From NCBI GenBank assembly GCA_026393755.1, contig JAPKZO010000028.1, forward strand, positions 186,001 to 250,000: a stretch of DNA of 64,000 nt, given 5' to 3'. The position numbers and the translations under genes are program-made. This document shows positions 8,825-17,047 of this stretch, piece by piece (the stretch's first letter is position 1; each line of letters begins with the position of its first letter). Source of the DNA: Acidobacteriota bacterium (GTDB lineage Bacteria > Acidobacteriota > Vicinamibacteria > Vicinamibacterales > JAKQTR01). Under the pieces are notes generated by a model. That model had not been told where the DNA came from, made no database searches, and saw nothing but the letters and a program-made list of their open reading frames with translations.

Positions 8825-9566
8825 CTTTTCCACGGCGCCGCGAGCGGGGTTTCGGGCGCCGGACAGGCAGCTTGATCGAGAACAGCCCACCCTGCTCGTT
8901 CGAGGTGAAAACGAGCGACCCCCCGTGCAGCTTCACGATTCTCCGGGCAATGGCGAGGCCGAGCCCCGTGGGCCTGGCCGGCTCCGCGCCGCGCCGCGCC
9001 ACCACGCTGAACGGCTCGAAGATGCGCGCGGCCGCATCGGCGGGAATCGCCGTGCCACCATCCGACACCGACACCACGATGCTTGCGCCGGCCCTCTTGG
9101 CGCGATCGACACGGACCTGCAGAGCGGCCTTCTTCGGCGACACGCTCAGCGCATACGACAGCACGCGGACGACCGCCGCTCGGACCAATGCCGGATTGAC
9201 ACTTGCCTCGGCCGGCGTGGCCTGAACATCCAGCAGGATGCCGCGCTCCTCGACGAGTGCCTGGACCTGGTCCAGCGCGCGCTGCACCGTGTCAGCGATG
9301 TCTGTGGGTTCGCACGGCAACGGCGCCTTCGAATCGCTGAGCCGCCAGTAGTCGGCGGCATCATCCAGCATGGACACCAGCTTGCCGGCGTTGCGCGCGG
9401 CAATCGCCGCGAAACTCCGGACCTCCGGCGCGGCGTCCTTGGCCTCCTCGGTCAAGAGGCCGAGCGATCCGCGGAGCGCCGTCAGCGGTGTGCGCAATTC
9501 ATGGATGAGCATCGACACGAGGGCCTGCTCGCCGGCAATTGCGCCTTTGTCGTCAGTCTTGCTCAC
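8811..9566 (-). CDS. Soluble histidine kinase (HisKA and HATPase only)
   Basis: This short kinase has about 251 residues and no sensor domain or membrane segment. HisKA carries LIHELRTPLTALRG (His22). The ATPase domain has a degenerate N-box (VVRVLSYALS, without the usual Asn), VSDGGTAIP, and an intact GLGLAIARRIV G2 box. The missing Asn in the N-box may weaken kinase activity. The GTG at 9566 is chosen because GGAAA lies five bases upstream and the upstream sequence is repeat-rich intergenic DNA. It lies downstream of, and codirectional with, the PilB-receiver fusion, so it may serve that receiver. Its C-terminus GKALPE is encoded by a palindromic repeat. Confidence 0.82.
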   Translation of the reverse strand: MSKTDDKGAIAGEQALVSMLIHELRTPLTALRGSLGLLTEEAKDAAPEVRSFAAIAARNAGKLVSMLDDAADYWRLSDSKAPLPCEPTDIADTVQRALDQVQALVEERGILLDVQATPAEASVNPALVRAAVVRVLSYALSVSPKKAALQVRVDRAKRAGASIVVSVSDGGTAIPADAAARIFEPFSVVARRGAEPARPTGLGLAIARRIVKLHGGSLVFTSNEQGGLFSIKLPVRRPKPRSRRRGKALPE

Positions 9567-9578
9567 AGGTTTCCGATC

Positions 9579-9714
9579 GGGCGCGATCAATCGCGCCCAC
9601 GTTCCGGCGGGCACGGCATGCCGTGCCCCTACGCAGACGCTCGGGCGGGCACGAGGCCCGCCCCTACGACGGATTCGTCCGTACTGTCCCGTAGGGGCGC
9701 AACACGTTGCGCCC
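9579..9714. repeat. Cluster of four GGGC...GCCC palindromes with CTAC/GTAG tails
   Basis: Four palindromes lie within 136 bases: GGGCGCGATCAATCGCGCCC (9579-9598), GGGCACGGCATGCCGTGCCC (9609-9628), one with arms GGGCGGGC/GCCCGCCC (9643-9663), and one with arms GGGGCGCAAC/GTTGCGCCC preceded by GTAG (9691-9714). The second and third are followed by CTAC. The arms differ in sequence but keep complementarity, so the hairpin and the GTAGGGGC border seem to be the conserved features. They fill the gap between the PilB-receiver gene and the small kinase. Confidence 0.85.
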
Positions 9715-9724
9715 GATTCGAGAT

Positions 9725-12298
9725 CTATATTCCGTACGATCGTCTCAACAACGTCGTCACGCGCTGCTTCAGATCGGCCGGCTGGAACGGCTTGCTCATG
9801 TAATCGTCGGTCCCGACCAGATACCCCTTCGATCGGCTCATCTCGTCCGCGCTCGCGGTCAACATGAGAATGGGAATAAAGGCCGTCCGCACGCTCTGCC
9901 GCAGTTTCGTGCACGTTTCGAAACCGTCCAGCCGCGGCATCATGACGTCGAGCACGACCAGATCGGGGGGCTGTACCGTGGCCAGTTCAACGGCTTCCTG
10001 GCCGTCCACCGCCTGAGCGACATCGACCGGCACCGCCAGGCTCTTCAGCGTGAACGCCACGACCTGCCGGATGTCCTCGTCGTCATCCACCACCAGGACG
10101 CGGAGCCGCCGCGCTTCGGGCTCCGACGCCTCACTGGGTGCCCGCGCCGCCACCTCGGCAGCGGGCGTACGATCTCGGGCCGCCGCGGTTGGTGCGCTCA
10201 CGCGGTGCGCGTCTGACGGCGAGGAGACACGCGCTTCCGGCCGGGCCGCGGCCGTCTGATCCGGCAATGTCGCGTCGCCGATGTCGAAATCAAATGTGCG
10301 AACGCCCGGCCAGCTCATCGGATCCGCGCTCGACACACTCGGCGCTCCAGCCGCGGCGCGACCCGGCGTCACAGGCCGCTGTGCCACGCGCCCGTCAGAT
10401 GAAGCGGCCGACGTGAGCGCCACCGTCACCTCGCCGAGTTCCAACGGCGCGGCCTTCGAGTTGCAGTACGGGCACGCTTTCCACTCGATCTTGAGATCCT
10501 GCCCGCAACTCGCACACGTCTTCTTGAGATTGCTCAGGCAGTACGGACACGTGGAAAAGTCAATCTCGATGAGCGCGCCGCAGTACGCGCAGGGCGACTC
10601 GGTCTGATCGATCTGCACCACGCGCAGCACTTCATCCGGTGACGTAATCCCCTGCTTCACCTTGTCGAGCGCGTCCTCGCGAAGCAACTTCATGCCGCCC
10701 TGACGCGCCGCCGCCCGCAAATCGCTCTCGCTCGCTCGAGCGCCGATCATCTTCCGCACAGCGGTGGTCGGCCGGAAGAACTCGTAGATGCCCACCCGCC
10801 CGGCGAAGCCCGTTCCCCCGCAGGAAGCGCATCCCTTGCCCCGGTACACCATGCCGTCGATTGAGGAGAGGCCCACTTTGAGCGACGTCTCGGCGTCCGG
10901 CATGTACGGTTCCTTGCACCCGTCGCAGATGCGCCGGACGAGGCGCTGCGCGATCACCAGCGTCAGCGACGTGGCCAGAATGCTCGGTTCGACGCCAAGA
11001 TCGTAGAGGCGAGGGATCGCCGCCACCGCGCTGTTGGTGTGCAGCGTGCTCAGCACGAGGTGTCCGGTCATCGCCGACTGGAACGCCACTTCAGCCGTTT
11101 CCTGATCGCGTGTCTCGCCGACCAGAATCACATCAGGATCCTGACGCAGAATCGACCTCAACGCGTTCGCGAACGACAGGCCGGCCTTCGGATTGATCTG
11201 CACCTGGTTGATGCCCGGCAGGTGGTACTCGATCGGATCTTCGACCGTGACGATGTTGACTTCAGTAGACCGGCGCCTGGCCAGCAGCGCGTACAACGTC
11301 GTCGTCTTCCCCGATCCGGTCGGCCCGGTGACGAGAATCATGCCCTGGGGCTGTCGGATCACGTCTTCCAGAAGGGTCGACTGGGTGGCGTTCAAGCCCA
11401 TCCGATCGACCTTGGGCAACACCCCGCCACCAAGGTACCGGAGCACGGCTTTCTCGCCGAAGTGCGTCGGCAGCGTGGACACCCGAATGTCGATCGTGCG
11501 CCCCTGGTACTGCACGTTGATGCGTCCGTCCTGCGGCAGCCGCCGTTCGGAGATGTCGAGCTTGGCGAGAATCTTCAGGCGCGAGACCAGCGGGCTGTGC
11601 AGCCACTTGGGCACGTGGGTGTAATCGCGCAGCACGCCGTCCACGCGCATCCGCACGTTCACGTCGTGCATGGTCGGCTCGATGTGCGAATCGCTGGCGC
11701 CCGCCTTGATCGCATCGTGGACGATGAGATTGCACATCTTGACGACCGGGGCCACGTCGGCCGCCGAGCGGGAATCGACGACCGACACGGCGAGATCCTC
11801 GGTCGGATCGTCGGCGCCGATGTGCAGATCGGTCACGTCGGGGACGTTGGCGAGAAAACTCCCGATCCGATCCTCGGCCGCGTAACGCTCCTCGATGCCG
11901 TCGAGAATCTCCGTCCGCGTGGCAATCACCGGGCGAACCGACAACCCCGAGGCGAACTCGATGTCCTGGATGGCCAGATAGTCGCCCGGGTCCGCCAACG
12001 CCAGCGTGAGCACGCGCCCCTCGACCGACAACGGCAGGCAGCAGTACCGGCGCGCGAGTTTGTCGGGGACATTCTCGATCGCCACCGGATCAACCGCAGA
12101 CGCGGCCACGCGTATCCGCGGAATCTTCGTGGCCGCCGCAAACAGATCGGCCAGTTGTTCTTCGGTCAGGCGCTCTTCCTGCAGTACCACGTCGATGAGT
12201 GACATGTTCTGCTTCCGCGCCTGTTCCAGATCCCGGATCAGCTGAGCCTCGGTCAGCAGGTCTGACTGGCGGAGGAGAGTTTCGAGTTGTTTCGACAT
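9725..12298 (-). CDS. PilB/GspE-type secretion ATPase fused to zinc ribbons and a receiver domain
   Basis: The first 570 residues are a complete type II secretion/type IV pilus assembly ATPase. They comprise an N-terminal MshEN-like domain (about 1-145), Walker A GPTGSGKT (325-332), an Asp box VEDPIEY, a Walker B region with DVILVGETRD, a His box, and a four-Cys zinc site (CDGC and CASC). After this come two additional CxxC-type zinc ribbons (about 580-630: CAYC, CPYC, CASC, CPYC). A Pro/Ala-rich linker and a C-terminal receiver domain (about 735-855) follow, with acidic DDDED and the phospho-Asp in VVLDVMMPRLDG. ATPases of this family power pilus extension or secretion. The fused receiver suggests direct phosphorylation control of the motor. 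Other pilus genes are not visible in the window. Confidence 0.9.
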   Translation of the reverse strand: MSKQLETLLRQSDLLTEAQLIRDLEQARKQNMSLIDVVLQEERLTEEQLADLFAAATKIPRIRVAASAVDPVAIENVPDKLARRYCCLPLSVEGRVLTLALADPGDYLAIQDIEFASGLSVRPVIATRTEILDGIEERYAAEDRIGSFLANVPDVTDLHIGADDPTEDLAVSVVDSRSAADVAPVVKMCNLIVHDAIKAGASDSHIEPTMHDVNVRMRVDGVLRDYTHVPKWLHSPLVSRLKILAKLDISERRLPQDGRINVQYQGRTIDIRVSTLPTHFGEKAVLRYLGGGVLPKVDRMGLNATQSTLLEDVIRQPQGMILVTGPTGSGKTTTLYALLARRRSTEVNIVTVEDPIEYHLPGINQVQINPKAGLSFANALRSILRQDPDVILVGETRDQETAEVAFQSAMTGHLVLSTLHTNSAVAAIPRLYDLGVEPSILATSLTLVIAQRLVRRICDGCKEPYMPDAETSLKVGLSSIDGMVYRGKGCASCGGTGFAGRVGIYEFFRPTTAVRKMIGARASESDLRAAARQGGMKLLREDALDKVKQGITSPDEVLRVVQIDQTESPCAYCGALIEIDFSTCPYCLSNLKKTCASCGQDLKIEWKACPYCNSKAAPLELGEVTVALTSAASSDGRVAQRPVTPGRAAAGAPSVSSADPMSWPGVRTFDFDIGDATLPDQTAAARPEARVSSPSDAHRVSAPTAAARDRTPAAEVAARAPSEASEPEARRLRVLVVDDDEDIRQVVAFTLKSLAVPVDVAQAVDGQEAVELATVQPPDLVVLDVMMPRLDGFETCTKLRQSVRTAFIPILMLTASADEMSRSKGYLVGTDDYMSKPFQPADLKQRVTTLLRRSYGI

Positions 12299-12617
12299 CA
12301 GTGGGCCGCGAACTGGACAGTTAACATTCTTCGCTCAGTATAGTCCAGCGCAGAGGTCAAGCAACGTCCGCGGTTGAGGACGCCCCACCCCGGGAACCAC
12401 CTGAAACAGGCGACAATCCGGGTCTCTCGCCCGGCACGACTCTTGAAGCGACGGGGAGCAGGCCGCGTCGGATCAACGGGGTGATTAACAACAGGCAGGC
12501 GCTGGCATCACCACCCCGAATGGCAGGGCGATCCGGCGCGGCTCACGCACCTGCCTGCACACACTGTGTGATTCGTCATGCTGGCGCACGGAAAGGGCCT
12601 TCTTCCGCGCCACACGA
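12299..12617. other. Intergenic region with candidate promoter for the PilB-receiver gene
   Basis: About 320 bases without a convincing gene. On the minus strand TATACT (12346-12341) lies about 42 bases before the PilB-receiver start and may be its -10 box. A TTGCTT sequence 16 bases further upstream is a weak -35 candidate. Otherwise I see nothing recognisable. Confidence 0.4.
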
Positions 12618-14429
12618 TTACGTCGTCATCTTCACGACGACGGCCGTCATGTCGTCGTTCTGCGCCGCCGTGCCGCGAAACGCCGTGGCCGCGTCAAAGA
12701 TCGCATCGACAATCTCGCGGGCGGATTTCGTCCGCGCATGCTGAATCACGGCCATCAGGCGCTCCGCCCCGAACTCGTCACCCCCTTCGTTCATCGCCTC
12801 GAACACGCCATCCGAGCAGGACGCGAACACGTCGCCGATGCCAAGGCTGATGGTGAGATCGTCGTACGAACTCTCCGGAAAGGCCCCCAGCGGCACACCC
12901 GGGCACTCGATCTGCGTGCAGCGCTCGCCGCTGCAGTGAATCGGAAACGGCAAACCGCTGTTGGCCAGCGTCACGCGGTGCTGCCTGACATCGAACTGGG
13001 CATACAGCAACGTGCAGTAGTACTCCTCGAGCCGCCGCTCGTGCATGATGCGGTTCATCGACGCCAGCACTTCGGCCGGGCTCGGTGCCGCCGCGCTGTG
13101 GCGCCGGCGGAAGGTGCGGGAACGAAGCAGTTCGCCCGCAAACGCACTGTAGAGGGCCGCGGGCGCCCCCTTGCCCGACACGTCGCCGACCGCCACCGTC
13201 AGTTTGTGGGGTTCGAGCGACAGGAACTCGTACAGGTCGCCGCCGAGCTCGCGAGCCGGCTCAAACCGCCACCCGACGTCCACGCCTTTGAGCCGTTTCG
13301 GCAAAGCCGTCGGCAGCAGGGCCTGCTGCACACGCTGGGCGAAGCGCATCTCCTTGTCGAGCCGGATCTCGTTGCGGCGGACCTCGTCGTAGAGGCGCGC
13401 GTTTTCGACCGCCACCGCCGCGCTTGACGCCAGCGGCGTCAGCAGTTCCACGTGCCGCTTGTCGAAGGCGTTCAGCTCGGGGCTCTCGAGATCGAACAGC
13501 CCCACGCAGCGGTCCTTGACGAGCAGCGGAATCACGAGTTCGGACCGGACGTCTTCGACCACCTTGATGTAGCGCGGATCCAGGCGCACGTCCCCGACAA
13601 GGACCGGCGTCTTGTGCAGCGCCGCGTAGCCGACAAGACCTTCGCCAATCGGAATCCGCTTCTGGAGGATCTGCTCGTCGTACTTCACGGCAAGCCTGAG
13701 CACGACGGCGTGCGCGTCTTCGTCGACCAGCAGAATGCCAAACGTGCGGTAGTCGATGACGCGCTTGATCGTCCGGGCGATGCGCTCGAGCAACTCGTCC
13801 AGGTCGAGGGTGGACGCGAAATCGCGGCCTATTTCCCCCAGCGCTTCGAGCGTGTCCGCATAGCGCCGTTCCGTGGCAAACAGCCGCGCGTTTTCGATCG
13901 CGATGGCCACCGACGCCGCAAAGTTGCGCAGCGTCTCGACCTCGGCCGGCGTGAATTCGCCCACATTGCGGCTCAGCAGGTTCAGCGCGCCGATGGCGCG
14001 GCCCTTCCGTCGGAGCGGCAGCACCAGTTCAGCCCGCGTCCCCGGAACCGCTTCGATGTAGCGGGAGTCATTCGTGACGTCGTTCGCGAGCAGAGGCCGG
14101 GCCGCCTCGACCGCCGCGCCGACCAGGCCCTCCCCCACTTTCAGCCTCAGTTCCCGGCTGCCCTCCGGATAGCCCGTCGAATACGCGATGTGCAGTTCGC
14201 CGCGCTCCTCGTCCAGCAGGTAGATCGCAAACGCGTGGTAATCGGTGACGCGCGCGATCAGATCCGGCAGCTTGCGAAGCAGTTCATCCAGATCAAGGAC
14301 CGACGACACTTCGCGCCCCAGCGCAAAGAGCGTCGTCAGCATCTGCCGGTCGCTCTTGGCGGCAGACTGGTCGGAAGACGCCGCAGCCGCCAGCAAGTCG
14401 AGATCGAGAGGCTCAGTCACAGACCGCAT
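12618..14429 (-). CDS. GAF-GAF-PP2C/SpoIIE serine phosphatase (RsbU-like)
   Basis: The protein has two tandem GAF domains (about residues 40-185 and 205-355), each with the LxxLLxxI helix and the GEGLVG(A/Y)A motif. A short coiled region follows (RLDKEMRFAQRVQQ), then a SpoIIE/PP2C domain. Metal-binding motifs are visible as GGDLYEF, VAVGDVSGKG and SCSDGVFEA. Such proteins dephosphorylate anti-anti-sigma factors or related STAS proteins after sensing small molecules or redox state. No anti-sigma or STAS gene is nearby. The ATG at 14429 overlaps a TATAAT box, while a GTG at 14420 lies seven bases after that box and may be the real leaderless start. The longer open frame to 14483 reads into palindromic repeats. 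Confidence 0.88.
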   Translation of the reverse strand: MRSVTEPLDLDLLAAAASSDQSAAKSDRQMLTTLFALGREVSSVLDLDELLRKLPDLIARVTDYHAFAIYLLDEERGELHIAYSTGYPEGSRELRLKVGEGLVGAAVEAARPLLANDVTNDSRYIEAVPGTRAELVLPLRRKGRAIGALNLLSRNVGEFTPAEVETLRNFAASVAIAIENARLFATERRYADTLEALGEIGRDFASTLDLDELLERIARTIKRVIDYRTFGILLVDEDAHAVVLRLAVKYDEQILQKRIPIGEGLVGYAALHKTPVLVGDVRLDPRYIKVVEDVRSELVIPLLVKDRCVGLFDLESPELNAFDKRHVELLTPLASSAAVAVENARLYDEVRRNEIRLDKEMRFAQRVQQALLPTALPKRLKGVDVGWRFEPARELGGDLYEFLSLEPHKLTVAVGDVSGKGAPAALYSAFAGELLRSRTFRRRHSAAAPSPAEVLASMNRIMHERRLEEYYCTLLYAQFDVRQHRVTLANSGLPFPIHCSGERCTQIECPGVPLGAFPESSYDDLTISLGIGDVFASCSDGVFEAMNEGGDEFGAERLMAVIQHARTKSAREIVDAIFDAATAFRGTAAQNDDMTAVVVKMTT

Positions 14430-14433
14430 TATA
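14428..14433 (-). promoter_or_regulatory. TATAAT -10 box overlapping the first start codon of the SpoIIE-type gene
   Basis: TATAAT on the minus strand runs into the ATG at 14429. Seven bases further on is an in-frame GTG (14420), the same spacing seen at 943/956 and 42050/42063. A leaderless transcript starting at the GTG would fit. Confidence 0.4.
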
Positions 14434-14447
14434 CTGGGGGGGAGAAT

Positions 14448-14555
14448 AATCACTCCCGGAGTGATTGCGGGCGGGCTAATCACTCCCGGAGTAATTACGA
14501 AATTGTAATCACTCCCGGAGTGATTGCGGGCGGGCTAATTACTCCGGGAGTGATT
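14448..14555. repeat. Four tandem CACTCCCGGAGT-type palindromes
   Basis: Copies lie at 14448-14466, 14478-14496, 14507-14525 and 14537-14555, each a near-perfect 19-bp palindrome of the form AATCACTCCCGGAGTGATT with A/G variation at the ends. The first and last pairs are separated by GCGGGCGGGCT and the middle pair by ACGAAATTGT-like sequence. The array sits between the divergent SpoIIE-type and fabZ-like genes and could affect either promoter. Confidence 0.9.
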
Positions 14556-14592
14556 GACCCCGGGGTGACGCGAGACGAGACAAGGACGCACT

Positions 14593-15063
14593 GTGGAATT
14601 TGAACTGCCGTTCGATCAGACCGTCATCCAGCGCATCCTGCCGCACAGGTATCCGTTTCTGCTGGTGGACCGGATCATTGCGCTCGAGCCCGACAAGCGA
14701 ATTGTCGGCATCAAGAACGTCTCCCGCAACGAGCAGGTGCTGGCGGTGGAACCGGGAAGAGTGCCCACGCTGCCGCCGACGATTCTGACGGAAGCGGTCG
14801 CGCAGGTCGGCGCGATCATGATCCTCGCGAAGCCGGAGAACAAGGATAAGCTCATCTTCTTCATGGGCATCGACCGCGTGCGCTTCCGCCGGCCTGTGTA
14901 CGCCGGCGATCAGGTGGAAATCGAGGCCACTGTCCGCCGCCTGCGCAGCCGGATCGGGTCGCTGCACGGCGTCGCCCGCGTCAATGGCGTCGTCTGCGCC
15001 GAAGGCACGATGACGTTTGCGCTGGGGAAGAAAGACGAAGGAGCGGCCGCGAGCGCCCTGTGA
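14593..15063 (+). CDS. fabZ: FabZ-like 3-hydroxyacyl-ACP dehydratase
   Basis: This 156-residue hotdog-fold protein has the FabZ N-terminal motif LPHRYPFLLVDR (His18) and the helix TILTEAVAQVGA with the catalytic-type Glu67, so both members of the His/Glu dyad are present. FabZ removes water from 3-hydroxyacyl-ACP in fatty acid elongation. It differs from canonical FabZ in lacking the FxGHFPxxPxxPG segment before the active-site helix, and has VEPGRVPTLPPT there instead. This may mean a changed substrate or a paralogue of the main enzyme. The GTG start has AAGGA eight bases upstream. No other fatty-acid or lipid A gene (lpxA, lpxD) is adjacent. Confidence 0.82.
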   Translation: MEFELPFDQTVIQRILPHRYPFLLVDRIIALEPDKRIVGIKNVSRNEQVLAVEPGRVPTLPPTILTEAVAQVGAIMILAKPENKDKLIFFMGIDRVRFRRPVYAGDQVEIEATVRRLRSRIGSLHGVARVNGVVCAEGTMTFALGKKDEGAAASAL

Positions 15064-15085
15064 TTCTCGCGCATGCTCGGCGGCA

Positions 15086-15775
15086 TCAGGGTCTGGCTTC
15101 GAGCAGCGCGAGCGCCTCGGCGACCGTGTGCACAACGGTAATGCCAAGCTTGCGGGCGCCTTTCGAAATCGGGTCGTAGGATTCCTCGTCGCGCCACACA
15201 AGAATCGACCGCGCTTTGGAGTCGCTCGAGATGTCTACGCAGTTCTCGAGCCGGTCGTCGATGTGCGCGTCGATTGTGAGCGCGGCGGCTATGGCCCCGC
15301 GCGATCCTTCGGTCGTGTACACCGCCGGCAGGTCGAACCCGTGGCGGCGCAACCACCGCTGCGATTGCACTTGCGCGGTTCGCCCCGCGGTCGACGGCCG
15401 CTGCGTGACAAACAGGACATCCCACCGGCGTTGGTAGGCCAGGTGCTGGAGGCGACGCACGATGCCGGGCTCGTGCTCTTTGAGCGATTCCCAGAAATTT
15501 CGCGTGTCGCGAACGCGTTGCCAGAGCCGCGTCTGCTGCCGGGCGGTCAGCCGTGAGAGCACCGCCGCGCTGGGCAGCTCCGACGGGCCGTCGCCTTCGC
15601 CGTCATCGGCCTGATTCTTGTCGGCCGCCTTCTGGACGCGGGCCTCCGCCTTCTCCCCGCCTTCTGATTTCGGCTTTCGGCCCTTGGCCGAGATCCCGAA
15701 TTCCTCCTCGGCCAGCGCGGCCAGGGCGCCATCCATGTCTGCCAGAACCCCGTCGAGGTCGCACGAGATGCGCAT
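15086..15775 (-). CDS. HAD-like protein, deoxyribonucleotidase-type
   Basis: The N-terminus MRISCDLDGVLADMDGAL contains the HAD motif I (DxDG). Later segments VLFVTQRPS (motif II-like Thr), a basic region, and IDAHIDDRLENC with paired Asp (motif IV-like) fit a HAD phosphatase similar to 5'(3')-deoxyribonucleotidases. A charged low-complexity insert at about residues 30-65 (KGRKPKSEGGEKAEAR) is not part of the family core. The role is probably nucleotide or small phosphate hydrolysis in the cytoplasm, but the substrate is unknown. It is convergent with the fabZ-like gene. A TATAAT box lies nine bases before the ATG. Confidence 0.72.
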   Translation of the reverse strand: MRISCDLDGVLADMDGALAALAEEEFGISAKGRKPKSEGGEKAEARVQKAADKNQADDGEGDGPSELPSAAVLSRLTARQQTRLWQRVRDTRNFWESLKEHEPGIVRRLQHLAYQRRWDVLFVTQRPSTAGRTAQVQSQRWLRRHGFDLPAVYTTEGSRGAIAAALTIDAHIDDRLENCVDISSDSKARSILVWRDEESYDPISKGARKLGITVVHTVAEALALLEARP

Positions 15776-15784
15776 CAGGTTTTG

Positions 15785-15790
15785 ATTATA
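15785..15790 (-). promoter_or_regulatory. TATAAT -10 box close to the HAD-like gene start
   Basis: TATAAT on the minus strand lies nine bases before the ATG at 15775. This predicts a 5' leader of only about zero to three bases. Confidence 0.4.
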
Positions 15791-15949
15791 CGTCGGTGCA
15801 CTCCGTCACCGGCGGTTGTGGCCGGCCGTACAAAGCAGAAGGCACCCCCCGGACATGTGCCGAGAAGTGCCCCTGCTCTTGTGAGACCGGCCGGCGGCCT
15901 GACCGAAGGGCGCGGCGAGGCGCGTGGTCGGGTCTCCCGGGGGGCGGTC

Positions 15950-16552
15950 CTAACGAAGGCTGCCCGCGACCTTGTAGTTGTGCATGGCCACGTAGGCGTA
16001 GGCCGAGTTGACGGCGACAAGCATCACGACAGCCGCCAGCTTGTTGCGCTTCGCGATGCTCCTCGCGGCCAGAATCGCGCCGGTCGCCACCGCGGCCTTG
16101 ACCGCCAGGAAGGCGGTGCGGTTCTTCGTGACGTTGCTCATCAACGGATTCGCTTCGACCGCGCCGCCTCTAAGCCCACTCATCGTGGAGTGATAGTCGA
16201 GCGCCTGCATCGCGATCGTCGCGGTATAGAGCGCCCACATTCCGCCGGAGACGGGACCTGAACTCCTCGGCGCAATCCGATCCCGAAGCGGTGTCGACAC
16301 CTGCGCCGACGAAGACAACTGCGCTGACGCAGGAACGACTTGCGGCTCTGCGTTGCTGGGAACGTCCGCCTGCAGCGGAAGCGCTTCGAACAGCCGGGCC
16401 TGCGCGCGGACGGGAACGAGCGCCAGTGCGCCGACGGGAACAAGCGCCTGGGCGCCGACGGGAGCGAGTGCCTGTGCGCTGGCTTCGCGTGCGGCCACCG
16501 GCAAGACCAACATGAGAACGACGGCGGCGGCGGCGAACATTCGGTGTGACAT
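15950..16552 (-). CDS. Envelope protein with Ala/Pro/Val octapeptide repeats and hydrophobic C-terminal half
   Basis: The ATG at 16552 has AAGGG six bases upstream. A signal peptide (MSHRMFAAAAVVLMLVLPVAA) leads into three copies of an eight-residue repeat of the type ALVPVGAQ. A linker follows, then a C-terminal half with hydrophobic segments, including MWALYTATIAMQALDYHST and a later VVMLVAVNSAYAYVAMHNY. The AxDYxST...GxxExNP pattern resembles DUF5658-type small membrane proteins. The function is not known. I see no operon partner. The 24-bp DNA repeats in the gene may vary in number between strains. Confidence 0.65.
   Translation of the reverse strand: MSHRMFAAAAVVLMLVLPVAAREASAQALAPVGAQALVPVGALALVPVRAQARLFEALPLQADVPSNAEPQVVPASAQLSSSAQVSTPLRDRIAPRSSGPVSGGMWALYTATIAMQALDYHSTMSGLRGGAVEANPLMSNVTKNRTAFLAVKAAVATGAILAARSIAKRNKLAAVVMLVAVNSAYAYVAMHNYKVAGSLR
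16411..16482. repeat. Three tandem 24-bp repeats inside a coding region
   Basis: Three imperfect copies of a 24-base unit beginning CGGGAACGAGCGCC encode the octapeptide repeats of the protein at 15950-16552. The unit length is a multiple of three, so copy-number change would keep the frame. Confidence 0.75.
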
Positions 16553-17047
16553 GGCAGCCCTTCTTGATGTGCTCTGAACAGCGGGCTGTCGTCTCGTTCG
16601 AGTGCGCACGACATGTGCGCGTCTCGTTGCAGCCCACCCTCGTTAGAGCAAGGGCATTGCCATGTCCTGGATTGAAAATGCGGTGCACACGACTGCCAGT
16701 CGGTGCACGGTTTTTCGGGGCGTTTGGGCGTGTTTTCCCGGTGGGTCTGCCGAATCGCGCACTTCGCGCGAACGTGAAGTACGAGAATCGTCGACGCGCG
16801 AACAATTCTGATCGGGCCAACTCGATCCGGTCGCTGATGAAGACGAGACGAGCGCGATGAACGCATGACCGAAGTGCGCGCCCTGAGCACAGCAGTGGGC
16901 GGCCGCGCACAGGGTGCACACCTTCAAACCATGTGCGCGAGTGCGCTGCCCACGCGCGCAAGACCGTACACAGAAACGGCTTGGCGTCGCCTCCAGGGCC
17001 ACAACCAAGCCGTTAGCGTCCCCGATACCGGGGCAGGTGCGCGGTGC
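16553..17047. other. Intergenic region, nothing recognised
   Basis: About 495 bases between two minus-strand genes. It should hold the promoter of the gene at 15950-16552. I found no convincing coding sequence, RNA gene or strong palindrome in it. Confidence 0.4.

Noticed and set aside
12481-12744. Small plus-strand frame in the gap before the SpoIIE-type gene
   Set aside because: It overlaps the 3' end of the SpoIIE-type gene and has no ribosome-binding site or recognisable product.
14448-14555. CRISPR-like array of four repeats
   Set aside because: The units are palindromes with 10-12 base spacers, the spacers are themselves alike, and there are no cas genes.
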